From Actinomycetes bacterium (GTDB lineage: Bacteria; Actinomycetota; Actinomycetes; Mycobacteriales; Mycobacteriaceae): 62,008 nucleotides of DNA. Below are positions 35,848 to 45,887 of the stretch, piece by piece. The position numbers and the translations under genes are program-made. The notes beneath the pieces are model-generated. The model was not told the origin of the DNA and made no database searches. It saw nothing but the letters and a program-made list of their open reading frames with translations. Positions within the stretch are counted from its first letter, which is position 1; the number at the start of each line of letters is the position of its first letter. Location: assembly GCA_022601135.1 (NCBI GenBank), contig JAHZJB010000075.1, positions 1 through 62,008 on the forward strand. Direction: 5' to 3'.

Positions 35848-37444
35848 GGATGATCGAGCCTCGATGCACGGTCTGCCGACAGCGCGGAAGCCCGTCGTCG
35901 AGGCGGGGCAGCACCGGAACCCGGGAACGGGGATCGGTAGACCAACGCTGCACCGCGTCTGTGGGGGCGCTGACATCGAACTCGTCGGCTTCCCAGATCG
36001 CGTACGAGGCCGGGGCGCCAGGCACGAGGGTGCCGGTCACACCGTCTCGGACACCACCGGCCCGCCAGGCACCGCGGGTCGCGGCCGCGAAGGCCGCCCG
36101 CGCCGAGATTGCGCTGCCGGGGGTGCGATGCATCGTCGCCGCGCGGACGACGGCCCACGGGTTCATGTCGGTCACCGGAGTGTCGGAGCCGAAGGCAAGG
36201 GGCACGCCTTGGGATGCTAACAGCGAGAACCGGTTCAGCCGGCTGGCTCGGTCCACCCCGAGGCGCTGGGCGTACATGCCGGTCGAACCGCCCCACAATG
36301 CGTCGAAGCCCGGCTGCATGCTGGCCACCACGCCCCAGCTGCCGAGCTTGGCGGCCTGCTCGTCGGTCACCATCTCGAGATGTTCCAGGCGGTGTCCCAG
36401 TCGCGCCACCGTAACCCGGCCGAATCGGTCCACCACGGTTTCCAACGCGTCGACGACGGCCGAGACGGCTGCGTCACCGATCACGTGGAATCCAGCCGTG
36501 ATAGCCGCTTGCGTGCAGGCGCACAGATGAGCCGTGACCGCTTCGCCGTCAAGGTAATTGTTGCCGGTCGGCGCCGGACAGCACTCGGGTAGGTCGGCGT
36601 AGGGTTCATGCAGCCACGCGGTGCGCGACCCCAGGGCACCGTCGACGAACAGGTCACCGGCCAGCCCGCGAGCCTGCGTCACCTCGACAAGCTCACGTGC
36701 CTGTTCAGCGTCGGCAACCTGTTCACCCCAATAGCCGACGATCTCGACGCCATGCTCGAGAGCCCGCAGGTCCAGCCAGTCACCGAGGCCACCGACCTCT
36801 GGACCCGCACACTCATGGACCGCCACGATGCCCATCGCGGCCGCCGCGTCCAACGCGGCCCGCCGCGCGGTGGTTCGCTGTTCGGCGCTGAGACCATCGC
36901 GGGCGACGCGGCGTGCCAGGTGGTGCGCGTGGCCCGTCAGCGGCCCTTGGTGGTGCATGCCGGCCGCCTCGGCCAGTCCGGTCGCCTGCCGCCGCAGCGC
37001 CGTTGACACAGCCGCCGAATGCGCGTCGACCCGCGCCAGGTACGCGGGCCGGTCACCGACGGCGGCATCCACATCGGCAGAGCTCGGTGCGGTGCGCTCG
37101 AGCCACCCTGATTCGTCCCACCCGTGCGCCCAGATCGTTCCATCGGGGTGGGACCGCGCATAGGCACCGAGCAGGTCCATACAGTGCCGTTTCGACGTGG
37201 CACCCCGCAGATCAAGACCGGTCAGTGCCAGCCCGGTCGCGGTGATGTGGACATGGCTGTCCACGAATGCCGGCGCGACGAAAGCGCCGGCGAGGTCGGT
37301 CACCTCCGCCGCAGGGAACTGCGCGCGCCCAACGTCGTCGCGTCCGAGCCAGGCGACGACTCCGTCCCGCACCGCCATCGCCGTGGCGTCGGGCATCGAC
37401 GGACTGTGCACACGTCCATTGAGCAGCAGCGTGGTGGTGGTCAC
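35840..37444 (-). CDS. Amidohydrolase family protein (YtcJ-like)
   Basis: The 534-residue metal-dependent hydrolase has the N-terminal metal motif in [15 protein letters not shown], a long insert region and the later [10 protein letters not shown] and [13 protein letters not shown] blocks. These are typical of the YtcJ/Amidohydro_3 group. Family members hydrolyse N-substituted amides, formamides or related C-N bonds. The substrate here is unknown. It overlaps fxsA by four bases upstream and lnt by eight bases downstream, so it is embedded in a four-gene overlapping chain. Such tight packing suggests it is stably part of this envelope-related operon. Confidence 0.9.
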   Translation of the reverse strand: MTTTTLLLNGRVHSPSMPDATAMAVRDGVVAWLGRDDVGRAQFPAAEVTDLAGAFVAPAFVDSHVHITATGLALTGLDLRGATSKRHCMDLLGAYARSHPDGTIWAHGWDESGWLERTAPSSADVDAAVGDRPAYLARVDAHSAAVSTALRRQATGLAEAAGMHHQGPLTGHAHHLARRVARDGLSAEQRTTARRAALDAAAAMGIVAVHECAGPEVGGLGDWLDLRALEHGVEIVGYWGEQVADAEQARELVEVTQARGLAGDLFVDGALGSRTAWLHEPYADLPECCPAPTGNNYLDGEAVTAHLCACTQAAITAGFHVIGDAAVSAVVDALETVVDRFGRVTVARLGHRLEHLEMVTDEQAAKLGSWGVVASMQPGFDALWGGSTGMYAQRLGVDRASRLNRFSLLASQGVPLAFGSDTPVTDMNPWAVVRAATMHRTPGSAISARAAFAAATRGAWRAGGVRDGVTGTLVPGAPASYAIWEADEFDVSAPTDAVQRWSTDPRSRVPVLPRLDDGLPRCRQTVHRGSIIHG

Positions 37445-37935
37445 TCAGTGAGGCGGGGCTGCTCGAGGATCGTGTCCTCGGTGACGTCCAAGACCTCTCC
37501 ATCGATGTAGTCACCGTAGCCGCGGGAGGCTGAATAGCCCGATCGGGCGCCTGCCGCAGCGCTGCCGACCGTGCCGACACCGACGATCAGCGGAGCACGG
37601 CGAGCCGCCATCGCGGTGACCAACGGACGCGCGACGGCACGGCTGGCGGGCAACAGCAGCAACACCCCGAGGGCAGAACTGGCCAGGCCGGGTATCACGA
37701 CGAGCACGGTGCCCAGCGCGACGAGCACGCTGTCGGTGACCGCCCCTTGCGCGTTGGCTGCAGTCAGCCCCGATTGCAGCCGCCGGAGGTGGCGGCGCAG
37801 CTGAGAGCCCGCCAGCGCCAGGCCGGCCAGGAACGTCCCGGCCACCAGCAGCACGGTCCAGCCGAACCCGATCGTCGATGCCAGCGCCACCAGGACGGCC
37901 AATTCGACCACCGCATAGACCAGAAACAGTCTCAT
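37441..37935 (-). CDS. fxsA: FxsA family membrane protein
   Basis: The 164-residue protein has two to four hydrophobic segments (RLFLVYAVVELAVLVALAS; WTVLLVAGTFLAGLALAG; SVLVALGTVLVVIPGLASSALGVLLLL) and the typical FxsA layout, matching Rv2053c. FxsA overexpression relieves phage T7 exclusion in E. coli; its mycobacterial role is unknown. The frame extends to 38160, but ATG 37935 with GGCGGAG seven bases upstream decides the start. The stop overlaps the amidohydrolase start by four bases (ATGA). Confidence 0.88.
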   Translation of the reverse strand: MRLFLVYAVVELAVLVALASTIGFGWTVLLVAGTFLAGLALAGSQLRRHLRRLQSGLTAANAQGAVTDSVLVALGTVLVVIPGLASSALGVLLLLPASRAVARPLVTAMAARRAPLIVGVGTVGSAAAGARSGYSASRGYGDYIDGEVLDVTEDTILEQPRLTE

Positions 37936-37984
37936 CGCCATGCTCCGCCAACGTATGAGCGGCGCCGCAGGTTCCTGAGGCTTG

Positions 37985-38374
37985 TCATGCGCCGGGGGCC
38001 TGCACCTCGATCGCGGCGTGCACTTTGTCGATGCCTCCACGCAGGATGGCCTGCGGTACGAAGTACCACGCATGGGTCCAGTAGCGCCTGACGATCGCGT
38101 TGAACACCCGGCGGGTCTCGGACTTCGGCAACATCCGCGCCACTGCCTCGACCGGCTCACCCTTAACCTTTCCCAGCACGCCGCACTTTTGGATAGTCAC
38201 CCGCGGCGTGTTGTTGATCCGCTTGGTCTTCCAGGATCCGTCATCGGTGATGATCAGCAGTTTTTCGCCGTCGGGCACACCCCACACGGGTGTCGGCTTG
38301 GGCCTGCCGTCTTTCGTGAAGGTGGTCAGCAGCAGATACTTCTCGCCACGGACCTGCTCGAAGCTGGGCGCCAT
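37985..38374 (-). CDS. PPOX-class split-barrel protein, probable F420-dependent, copy 1
   Basis: The 129-residue split beta-barrel protein has the TTFTKDGRPKPTPVW block near the N-terminus, DGSWKTKRINNTPRVTIQKC in the middle and a short helical tail. These are features of the flavin/deazaflavin-dependent pyridoxamine oxidase (PPOX) fold. Mycobacterial members mostly use F420. The precise substrate is unknown. It is a clear paralogue of the adjacent copy 2, with only four bases between them. Both lie between cobN and the fxsA operon, the place of Rv2061c in M. tuberculosis. Confidence 0.87.
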   Translation of the reverse strand: MAPSFEQVRGEKYLLLTTFTKDGRPKPTPVWGVPDGEKLLIITDDGSWKTKRINNTPRVTIQKCGVLGKVKGEPVEAVARMLPKSETRRVFNAIVRRYWTHAWYFVPQAILRGGIDKVHAAIEVQAPGA

Positions 38375-38378
38375 GTGC

Positions 38379-38762
38379 TCAGTCCGCCGCCCTCAGTTCG
38401 ATGGTGACGTTCTTGCTCATGCCGCCGCGCAACTTCGAGAAGAGGTTGAAGGTCTTGCCGAGCAACCCGTACCGCCTGCCGATCGCGTCGTAGGTGTGGC
38501 CGTTGGCCGACTTGTCGAGAATCGCGGCGGTTGCCGCAACCGCCTCACCCTGGGGCTTGCCCCCGCGGTCACACACGGCGATGGTGACCCGCGGGGTGTT
38601 TCGGATGCGCTTGACCTTCCAGGACTGCTCCTGGGTGATGGCGATCAAACGATCGCCCTCGGCCACCGCCCAGATCGCCGTCGGCTTGGGCCTGCCGTCC
38701 TTGGTGAAGGTGGTCAACAGAACATACTCGGATCCGGCAATATCGGCGAAGGTGGTGGGCAT
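38379..38762 (-). CDS. PPOX-class split-barrel protein, probable F420-dependent, copy 2
   Basis: The 127-residue paralogue of copy 1 shares LLTTFTKDGRPKPTAIWAV and SWKVKRIRNTPRVTIAVCD. The tail is different (YGLLGKTFNLFSKLRGGMSKNVTIEL). The pair arose by tandem duplication. A role as an F420H2-dependent reductase is suggested by family membership and is not proven. The gene lies 98 bases downstream of cobN on the same strand, so it may be read from the cobN promoter. Confidence 0.87.
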   Translation of the reverse strand: MPTTFADIAGSEYVLLTTFTKDGRPKPTAIWAVAEGDRLIAITQEQSWKVKRIRNTPRVTIAVCDRGGKPQGEAVAATAAILDKSANGHTYDAIGRRYGLLGKTFNLFSKLRGGMSKNVTIELRAAD

Positions 38763-38860
38763 GGCTCCAATGTAGTCATCACGGTCGGGCGGACCACGTC
38801 ATCGCCCCGTCGGTCAGGCAACATCGAAGGTGACGAGGTCGATACTGAGGCGGCACTCGC

Positions 38861-41800
38861 TCAACCCTCGAGCTCTCCCTCGGTCTCCAGCAGGACCTGC
38901 CGCAGGCTATCGAGGGTGCCGGGCTCGGGTTCCGCCCACAGGCCCCTGCTCGAGGCCTCCAGCAGCCGCTCGGCCATTCCGTGCAGTGCCCATGGATTGG
39001 ATTCGGCCATGAATTTGCGGTTCTCGTCGTCAAGCACGTACTCGCCCGCCAACCGCTCGTACATCCAGTCGGCCATCACCCCGGCGGTGGCGTCGTACCC
39101 GAAGAGGTAGTCGACGGTGGCGGCCATCTCGAAAGCACCCTTGTAGCCGTGCCGGCGCATCGCCCCGATCCATCTCGGGTTCACCACGCGCGCCCGGAAG
39201 ACACGCGTGGTCTCCTCCGACAGCGTTCTGGTTCGCACCGCTTCCGGCCTGGTGTTGTCTCCGACATACGCAGCTGGGTCGTGGCCGGTAAGCGCCCGCA
39301 CGGTCGCGATCATGCCCCCGTGGTACTGGAAGTAGTCGTCGGAATCGGCAATGTCGTGCTCGCGAGTGTCGGTATTCTTGGCCGCTACCGCGATCCGGCG
39401 GTAGGCCCTGGCCATGTCGTCGGCAGCGGGAGCACCGTCGAGTCCGCGGCCGTAGGCGAACCCTCCCCAAGCGGTGTACACCTCGGCCAGGTCGGCGTCG
39501 TCACGCCAGTTGCGGCTGTCGATCAACTGCAGGAGCCCCGCTCCGTACGTACCGGGCTTGGAGCCGAATATCCTTGTGGTGGATCGGCGTTGGTCACCAT
39601 GCTCGGCGAAGTCGACCTCGCTGTGCGCGCGCACGTAGTTCTGATCGGCGGGTTCGTCAAGCCCCGAGACCAGCTGTACGGCGTCGTCCAGCATCGTGAC
39701 CACATGCGGGAAGGCGTCACGGAAAAAACCCGAAATGCGAACCGTGACGTCGACGCGCGGCCGGCCGAGCTCGGTCAGCGAGATGGCCTCGAGGTCCACG
39801 ACGCGGCGCGATGCCTCGTCCCATATCGGCCGAACCCCAAGCAAAGCAAGCACTTCGGCGATGTCGTCGCCGGCAGTGCGCATAGCCGAGGTGCCCCACA
39901 CCGAGAGCCCCACCGACTGCGGCCACTCCCCGTGATCTGTGCGGTAGCGCTCGAGCAGCGAGTCGGCCAAAGCGAGGCCGGTCTCCCAGGCCAGCCGCGA
40001 CGGTACCGCCTTGGGGTCGACGGAGTAGAAGTTGCGCCCGGTGGGCAACACGTTGATCAGTCCGCGCAACGGTGAGCCCGACGGGCCCGCCGCGATGAAA
40101 GCACCGTCCAGCGCACGTAGGATCTGGTCGATCTCTCCGTCGGTCTGGCGTAATCGGGGCACGACTTCCTCGGCGGCGAAACGCAGAACGGCTGCGACAG
40201 CGGCGTTGTCGGCGATCTGATCGACCGCGACCGGATCCCAGCCCGACTGCTGCAGTGCGGCAACCAGATCCCGCGCCCGTTCCTCGGCGCCGTCCACGGA
40301 GCTACGCGTATCCGAGCCGTCCTCGGTCAGACCCAGGGCTTGGCGCAGGCCGGGCACCGACTGCTCGCCACCGAACAACTGACGCGCCCGCAGAATGGCC
40401 AACACCAGGTCGAGTTCGGCGGACTCGTCGGGCGCCCGGCCGAGCACGTGCAGGCCGTCCCGAATCTGGACGTCCTTGATCTCGCACAACCAGCCGTCGA
40501 CGTGCAGGAGCATGTCATCGAACACGTCCTCGTCGGGACGAGCCGCCAATCCCAGGTCGTGATCCATTTTCGCGGCCCGCATCAGCGTCCAGATCTGCTG
40601 ACGGATGGCGGGCAGCTTGCCGGGGTCCAGCGCGGCGATGTTGGAGTGTTCGTCGAGAAGTTGCTCGAGTCGAGCGATGTCGCCGTAGGTCTCGGCCCTG
40701 GCCATCGGCGGGATGAGGTGGTCGATCAGGACCGCATGGGCGCGGCGTTTGGCCTGCGTGCCTTCACCGGGGTCGTTGACCAGGAACGGGTAGATCAGCG
40801 GCAGGTCGCCGAGTGCCGCATCCGATCCGCAGGCGGCAGACATGCCCAGGGTCTTGCCCGGCAACCATTCGAGGTTGCCGTGCTTGCCCAGATGCACCAC
40901 CGCATCGGCGCCAAAACCCTTGTCCAGCCATCGATACGCCGCGAGGTAGTGGTGACTGGGCGGCAGATCGGGGTCGTGGTAGATCGCCACGGGGTTCTCA
41001 CCGAATCCACGCGGCGGCTGGACGAGAATTACGATGTTCCCGGAAAGTATTGCTGCGATCACGATTTCGCCGTCGGGGTTCTGACTGCGGTCGACGAACA
41101 GATCACCGGGTGGCGGACCCCAGTGTTCGACCATCGCGTCGGTCAGTTCAGCTGGCAAGGTCGCGAACCACTCCCGATACTCCCTAGCCGACAACCGGAT
41201 CGGGTTACCGACGAGCTGGCCCTCACTCAGCCAGTCCTGGTCCTGCCCGCCCCGTTCGATCAGTGCGTGCATCAACGCATCGCCGTCGCCGGAGGCGACT
41301 CCGGGAAGGTCGCCGGTGTCGCCAATGTCATAGCCGGCCTTCCCCATCTCGCGTAACAATGCGACCGCACTTGCCGGAGTATCCAGTCCGACTGCGTTCC
41401 CGATGCGGGCATGCTTGGTCGGATAGGCGGAGAACACCACAGCCACCCGCTTGTCGGCGGGCGCGATCCGGCGCAGGCGGGCATGACGCACGGCCAGTCC
41501 GGCAACCCGCGCGCACCGCTCAGGGTCCGGCACATACGAGATCAGGCCCTCGTCATCGATCTCCTTGAACGAGAACGGAACGGTGACGATCCGGCCGTCG
41601 AACTCGGGAACCGCGACCTGGGTGGCAACGTCGAGCGGGGACATACCATCGTCAGCGGAATGCCAGGCGCTGCGCGATGATGTCAGGCACAGGCCCTGCA
41701 GAATGGGCACATTCAACGCGGCCAGGTGGGCAACGCTCCACTGGTCATCGACGCCGCCCGCACCGGCCGCGGCTGGGGTGGCCCCTCCGGCCGCCAGCAC

Positions 41801-42481
41801 CGTGGTCACCAATGCGTCCGCGGTACCGAGCAGTTCCAGCAGTTCGGGTTCCGCCGTGCGTAACGAAGCACAGAACACCGGTAACGGTGTTCCCCCTGCG
41901 CGCTGGATCGCTTCGCACAGCGCCTCCACGTACTCGGTGTTGCCCGCAAGATGCTGCGCCCGGTAGTACAGCACAGCGATCCGGGGTCCGGGATCGGCGC
42001 CGTCGCCCGACTCGCCGGCCCCGCTGCCCGCCGCGCGCTCCAGTACCCCCCACGTCGGGGTGGCCACCGGGCCGACGAACCCGAAACCGGTCATCAGTAC
42101 CGTGTCGGAGAGGAACGAATGGAGGTTGATCAGGTTCTCGACACCGCCCTGCGCGAAGTACACGTGGACTTCCAGCGCGACCCCGGCGGGCACGGTCGAA
42201 TGGCTCATCAGGTCGGCGTCGGGGGCCTGTTCACCGCTGATCACCACCGCGGGCAGACCCGTCGCCACCACCTGATCGATGCCGTCCTCCCAGGCGCGGT
42301 ACCCGCCGAGGATCCGCACCACGACCGCCTGCACGCCCTCGAGCAATTGGGCCAGCTCCCCGTCGGCCAGCCGCGACGGATTGGCCCAGCGATAGGCGGC
42401 GCCACTGGCCCGGGCCGCGATGAGGTCGGTATCCGAGGTCGACAGCAGCAAGATGGTGGGGGAACTCGCCGAATCAGGCAC
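38861..42481 (-). CDS. cobN: Cobaltochelatase subunit CobN
   Basis: The ~1206-residue protein closely follows M. tuberculosis CobN in length and sequence. CobN is the large subunit of the ATP-dependent aerobic cobaltochelatase that inserts cobalt into hydrogenobyrinic acid a,c-diamide. Conserved blocks include TWGVLERA, VALVFSAYPTKHARIGNAVG-like text, FGENPVAIYHDPDLPPSHH, VVHLGKHGNLEWLPGK and NPRWIGAMRRHGYKGAFEMA. The frame is open to 42670, but the homologous start is the GTG at 42481 (an ATG at 42499 is also possible). It is divergent from cobG. CobS and CobT are not in the window. Confidence 0.96.
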   Translation of the reverse strand: MPDSASSPTILLLSTSDTDLIAARASGAAYRWANPSRLADGELAQLLEGVQAVVVRILGGYRAWEDGIDQVVATGLPAVVISGEQAPDADLMSHSTVPAGVALEVHVYFAQGGVENLINLHSFLSDTVLMTGFGFVGPVATPTWGVLERAAGSGAGESGDGADPGPRIAVLYYRAQHLAGNTEYVEALCEAIQRAGGTPLPVFCASLRTAEPELLELLGTADALVTTVLAAGGATPAAAGAGGVDDQWSVAHLAALNVPILQGLCLTSSRSAWHSADDGMSPLDVATQVAVPEFDGRIVTVPFSFKEIDDEGLISYVPDPERCARVAGLAVRHARLRRIAPADKRVAVVFSAYPTKHARIGNAVGLDTPASAVALLREMGKAGYDIGDTGDLPGVASGDGDALMHALIERGGQDQDWLSEGQLVGNPIRLSAREYREWFATLPAELTDAMVEHWGPPPGDLFVDRSQNPDGEIVIAAILSGNIVILVQPPRGFGENPVAIYHDPDLPPSHHYLAAYRWLDKGFGADAVVHLGKHGNLEWLPGKTLGMSAACGSDAALGDLPLIYPFLVNDPGEGTQAKRRAHAVLIDHLIPPMARAETYGDIARLEQLLDEHSNIAALDPGKLPAIRQQIWTLMRAAKMDHDLGLAARPDEDVFDDMLLHVDGWLCEIKDVQIRDGLHVLGRAPDESAELDLVLAILRARQLFGGEQSVPGLRQALGLTEDGSDTRSSVDGAEERARDLVAALQQSGWDPVAVDQIADNAAVAAVLRFAAEEVVPRLRQTDGEIDQILRALDGAFIAAGPSGSPLRGLINVLPTGRNFYSVDPKAVPSRLAWETGLALADSLLERYRTDHGEWPQSVGLSVWGTSAMRTAGDDIAEVLALLGVRPIWDEASRRVVDLEAISLTELGRPRVDVTVRISGFFRDAFPHVVTMLDDAVQLVSGLDEPADQNYVRAHSEVDFAEHGDQRRSTTRIFGSKPGTYGAGLLQLIDSRNWRDDADLAEVYTAWGGFAYGRGLDGAPAADDMARAYRRIAVAAKNTDTREHDIADSDDYFQYHGGMIATVRALTGHDPAAYVGDNTRPEAVRTRTLSEETTRVFRARVVNPRWIGAMRRHGYKGAFEMAATVDYLFGYDATAGVMADWMYERLAGEYVLDDENRKFMAESNPWALHGMAERLLEASSRGLWAEPEPGTLDSLRQVLLETEGELEG

Positions 42482-42509
42482 GCACCATTCGTACCCCATC
42501 GTCCCGGGC

Positions 42510-42528
42510 GCCAGGTGGCCTACCTGGC
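42510..42528. promoter_or_regulatory. Palindromic operator candidate between cobN and cobG
   Basis: GCCAGGT-GGCCT-ACCTGGC is a perfect 7+7 inverted repeat with a five-base spacer. It lies in the 138-base gap between the divergent cobN and cobG genes, nearer to cobN. It could bind a dimeric repressor or form a hairpin in the cobN leader. No cobalamin riboswitch was recognised in the gap. Confidence 0.45.
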
Positions 42529-42607
42529 CGGGGTGGGTTTCTCGCAACGTCGGCGTAAGGCGTGAGCGCTGCGGGTAATGCCTTGGCTTGCCATCTTTTT
42601 GAACGGG

Positions 42608-42613
42608 TACCGT
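42608..42613 (+). promoter_or_regulatory. Candidate -10 box for cobG
   Basis: TACCGT fits TANNNT and ends six bases before ATG 42620. TTGCCA at 42588 resembles a -35 element, though the spacer is only 14 bases. A leaderless transcript is suggested. Confidence 0.4.
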
Positions 42614-42619
42614 GGTCAG

Positions 42620-43747
42620 ATGGACAGGGGCCGCGACGCTGACGTGTGCCCCGGCGCGCTGCAGACCCATCGCGCCGCAGACGGCGAGCTAGCCCGGATC
42701 CGGTTGCCTGGCGGGAGGATCAGCGCCGGGCAACTCGACCTTGTAGCCCGGGTGGCCAGCGACTTCGGATCCGCGGCGATTGAGCTGACTTCTCGGGGCA
42801 ACCTGCAGATACGCCGGCTGCGGGACACGGCCCGGGTCGCTGAGCTCCTCGCGGACGCGGGCTTACTGCCGTCACCCAGCCACGAACGGGTCCGCAACAT
42901 CGTGGCCTCGCCGCTGTCGGGACGCAGCGGGGGCCGGTACGACGTCCGCGGTCTCGTGGACGCCCTGGACCTGGCGGTGCGGCAAGATCCCCAGCTCAGC
43001 CGGCTGCCGGGTCGGTTCCTCTTCGGCATCGACGATGGCCGCGGCGACATCTCCGGCCTGGGCGCCGACGTCGGCATCCACGCACTCGACGGATCCAGCC
43101 TTGCCCTCCTGCTGGCCGGCGTCGACAGCGGTGTGCGGCTCACCGTCGACGAGGCGATTTCGAGCCTCGTGGCGGTAGCCCGGCGATTCACGAGGCTCCG
43201 CGGAAAATGTTGGCGGGTATCCGAACTCGATGAACCGCTGACGTTGCTCGGGGCGCTCACACCGGCCCGACGAGGCGGCGGGACCTGGCCGCCGTCTGTC
43301 GGCGCGCCCGTTGGCTGGATCGAACAGGACGACGGCCACGTCACGCTGGGCGCAGCCGTACGCTTGGGAGTGCTCGATGCCGAGACGGCGCGCTACCTGG
43401 CGGCGGTGAACGCGCCGATGGCGATCACGCCGTCGCGTTCGATCCTTCTCTTCGATCTGGACGAGCACACTGCCGACATGGCGGTGCGGGTTCTCGCTCC
43501 CCGGGGCCTGGTCTTCGACCAGAACTCCCCCTGGCTGTCGCTGTCGGCCTGCACCGGAAGCCCCGGCTGCGAGCGCTCCGCCGTGGACGTCCGGGCCGAT
43601 GCCGCGGCGGCAGTCAACGATCCGGCGTCACCGCCGGGAACCCACCGCCACTTCGTCGGCTGCGAGCGGGCCTGCGGCCGCCCCGCGCACGGCCAGGTGA
43701 TGGTCGCGACCCCGGAGGGCTACCGGTCGCTCAGTTCCCACCCGTAG
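42620..43747 (+). CDS. cobG: Precorrin-3B synthase CobG
   Basis: The 375-residue protein is a ferredoxin-nitrite/sulfite reductase-like monooxygenase. It converts precorrin-3A to precorrin-3B using O2 in the aerobic cobalamin pathway. The 4Fe-4S ligands are visible as Cys311 and Cys317 (ACTGSPGCE) and Cys348 and Cys352 (GCERACGRP). The N-terminal half has RIRLPGGRISAGQLDLVARVA and ELTSRGNLQIRRL, both typical of this family. The frame extends to 42578, but ATG 42620 is preferred because of the -10-like box six bases before it. cobH follows nine bases later, beginning the cobGHIJ operon. Confidence 0.95.
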   Translation: MDRGRDADVCPGALQTHRAADGELARIRLPGGRISAGQLDLVARVASDFGSAAIELTSRGNLQIRRLRDTARVAELLADAGLLPSPSHERVRNIVASPLSGRSGGRYDVRGLVDALDLAVRQDPQLSRLPGRFLFGIDDGRGDISGLGADVGIHALDGSSLALLLAGVDSGVRLTVDEAISSLVAVARRFTRLRGKCWRVSELDEPLTLLGALTPARRGGGTWPPSVGAPVGWIEQDDGHVTLGAAVRLGVLDAETARYLAAVNAPMAITPSRSILLFDLDEHTADMAVRVLAPRGLVFDQNSPWLSLSACTGSPGCERSAVDVRADAAAAVNDPASPPGTHRHFVGCERACGRPAHGQVMVATPEGYRSLSSHP

Positions 43748-43756
43748 GGTGAGCGG

Positions 43757-44383
43757 GTGCTCGACTACGTCCGCGACCCCGGAGAAATCTATCGGCGGTC
43801 GTTCGAGATGATCCGCGAGGAGGCGGACCTTTCCCGCTTCCCCGACGACGTCGCCGGGGTGGTGGTCCGGCTGATCCACACCTGCGGTCAGATCGACGTG
43901 ACGGACCATGTGGCCTTCACCGCCGACGTCGTGACCCGGGCGGGCGCCGCCCTAGCCGCTGGCGCGCCGGTCCTGTGCGACTCCTCGATGGTCGCCTCCG
44001 GGATCACCCGGCCGCAACTCACCGCGGGTAACGAGATCGTGTCCTTGGTTGCCGACGCCAGAGCACCGCGACTGGCCACCCGACTCGGCACCACCCGCTC
44101 GGCGGCCGGCGTCGAGCTGTGGGCCGACCGACTCGGTGGCGCGGTGGTAGCCATCGGAAATGCACCGACCGCACTGTTCCGGCTCCTCGAACTCATCGAC
44201 GAGGGCGCCCCGACACCGGCGGCGGTACTGGGCGGTCCGGTCGGATTCGTGGGCTCGGCACAATCGAAGCAGGAACTCATCCGCGCGCCCCGCGGCATGT
44301 CGTATCTGGTGGTGACGGGGCGGCGCGGTGGCAGTGCGATGGCCGCCGCTGCCGTCAATGCGATTGCGGCCCAAGCCGAATGA
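43757..44383 (+). CDS. cobH: Precorrin-8X methylmutase CobH
   Basis: The 208-residue enzyme moves a methyl group from C11 to C12 of the corrin ring, giving hydrogenobyrinic acid. The catalytic histidine lies in [10 protein letters not shown] (His41). Other family blocks are DSSMVASGI and [12 protein letters not shown]. It starts with GTG 43757 and its stop overlaps the cobIJ start by four bases (ATGA), so it is coupled to the next gene. Confidence 0.96.
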   Translation: MLDYVRDPGEIYRRSFEMIREEADLSRFPDDVAGVVVRLIHTCGQIDVTDHVAFTADVVTRAGAALAAGAPVLCDSSMVASGITRPQLTAGNEIVSLVADARAPRLATRLGTTRSAAGVELWADRLGGAVVAIGNAPTALFRLLELIDEGAPTPAAVLGGPVGFVGSAQSKQELIRAPRGMSYLVVTGRRGGSAMAAAAVNAIAAQAE

Positions 44384-45870
44384 GCGAGCGCATCGGAACC
44401 CTTTGGGGTGTCGGGCTCGGACCGGGCGACCCTGAGCTGGTCACGGTAAAAGCCGCGCGGGTCATCAGTTCCGCCGATGTTGTCGTCTATCACAGTGCGC
44501 GCCACGGCCGCAGCATCGCGCGGTCGATCGCCGAACCGTACCTCCGTGGCGGTCAGATCGAGGAACACCTGATCTACCCGGTGACCACCGAAACATCCGC
44601 TCACCCCGGGGGCTACCCGGGGGCGATGGAGGACTTCTACCGCGACTCGGCCGAGCGCATCGCCGCGCACCTGACCGCGGGCCGCGATGTCGCTCTGCTC
44701 GCGGAGGGCGATCCCCTCTTCTACAGCTCGTACATGCACATGCACACTCGGCTCACCCAACGCTTCGATGCGGTGATCGTGCCCGGGGTGACGTCGGTCA
44801 GCGCCGCGTCGGCCGCGGTGGCCACTCCTCTCGTCCAGGGTGACCAGGTACTCACCATCCTGCCCGGCACCCTGCCCGTCGACGAGCTCCAGCGCCGACT
44901 CGCCGACACTGACGCGGCGGTCATCCTCAAACTCGGCCGCTCATATCCCGCTGTGCGAGAGGCCCTGTCACGATCGGAGCGTTTGGACGAAGCTTTCTAT
45001 GTCGAGCGTGCCAGCACGTCGAGGCAGCGCATACTCTCCGCCGCAGACGTCGACGACGGTTCGGTGCCCTATTTTGCGCTGGCGATGCTCGCCGGCCGCG
45101 AACGCCCGGCGGGAGCACCCGGAACCGTCTCGGTCGTCGGGTTGGGCCCCGGCGACCTCGACTGGATGACCCCCCAGTGCCGGCGGGAGCTGGCGACCGC
45201 CACCGATCTCATCGGGTACGGCCCCTATTTGGACCGCGTCGGGGTCCGCGACGGCCAGCGCAGGCATCCCAGTGACAACACCGATGAGCGCGCGCGGGCA
45301 CGGCTGGCGTGCGTCCTGGCCGAGCAGGGACGCACCGTTGTGGTCGTATCGTCCGGCGACCCAGGGGTTTTCGCGATGGGAACGGCGGTACTCGAGGAGG
45401 CGAAGCAATGGCCCGGCGTTACCGTGCGAGTCATGCCCGCCATGACGGCGGCCCAGGCGGTAGCGAGCCGGGTCGGCGCTCCGCTGGGCCACGACTACGC
45501 GGTCATATCGCTTTCCGACCGCCTCAAGCCGTGGGATGTCATCGCCAAGCGGTTGAGCGCCGCCGCGCACGCCGACCTGGTGCTGGCCATCTATAACCCG
45601 GCATCCACAACCCGAACCTGGCAGGTCGGCGCCATGCGTGATCTCCTGCTGGAACACCGCGACCCCGGCACACCCGTGGTCATCGGCCGCGATGTCTCGG
45701 GCCCGGCCGAACGCGTCACGGTTGTCCGACTGGCTGACCTGGACCAGGCTGATGTCGACATGCGCTGTCTACTGATCGTCGGTTCCTCGCAGACGCAGTG
45801 GTACACCGCCGACGATGCCGGCTCTAGCTGTGATCGCGTGTTCACACCGCGTCGCTACCCGCCGGGTTGA
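44380..45870 (+). CDS. cobIJ: Fused precorrin-2 C20- and precorrin-3B C17-methyltransferase CobIJ
   Basis: The 496-residue protein has two tetrapyrrole methylase domains in one chain, the mycobacterial CobIJ fusion. The N-terminal CobI domain starts with [20 protein letters not shown]. The C-terminal CobJ domain starts near residue 245 with [16 protein letters not shown] and has [19 protein letters not shown]. CobI methylates C20 of precorrin-2 and CobJ methylates C17 with ring contraction. CobG makes precorrin-3B for CobJ, so the three neighbouring genes encode consecutive or near-consecutive steps. The stop overlaps a TTG that could start the next gene. Confidence 0.96.
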   Translation: MSERIGTLWGVGLGPGDPELVTVKAARVISSADVVVYHSARHGRSIARSIAEPYLRGGQIEEHLIYPVTTETSAHPGGYPGAMEDFYRDSAERIAAHLTAGRDVALLAEGDPLFYSSYMHMHTRLTQRFDAVIVPGVTSVSAASAAVATPLVQGDQVLTILPGTLPVDELQRRLADTDAAVILKLGRSYPAVREALSRSERLDEAFYVERASTSRQRILSAADVDDGSVPYFALAMLAGRERPAGAPGTVSVVGLGPGDLDWMTPQCRRELATATDLIGYGPYLDRVGVRDGQRRHPSDNTDERARARLACVLAEQGRTVVVVSSGDPGVFAMGTAVLEEAKQWPGVTVRVMPAMTAAQAVASRVGAPLGHDYAVISLSDRLKPWDVIAKRLSAAAHADLVLAIYNPASTTRTWQVGAMRDLLLEHRDPGTPVVIGRDVSGPAERVTVVRLADLDQADVDMRCLLIVGSSQTQWYTADDAGSSCDRVFTPRRYPPG

Positions 45871-45887
45871 CATCGGGAGATGACGTC

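Noticed and set aside
34228..35853. 541-codon open frame antisense to lnt
   Set aside because: The product is Arg/His/Gln-rich and shows no domain; lnt on the other strand has all catalytic residues.
42482..42619. Cobalamin riboswitch before cobN or cobG
   Set aside because: The gap is only 138 bases and I saw no B12-box-like sequence; only a simple palindrome is present.
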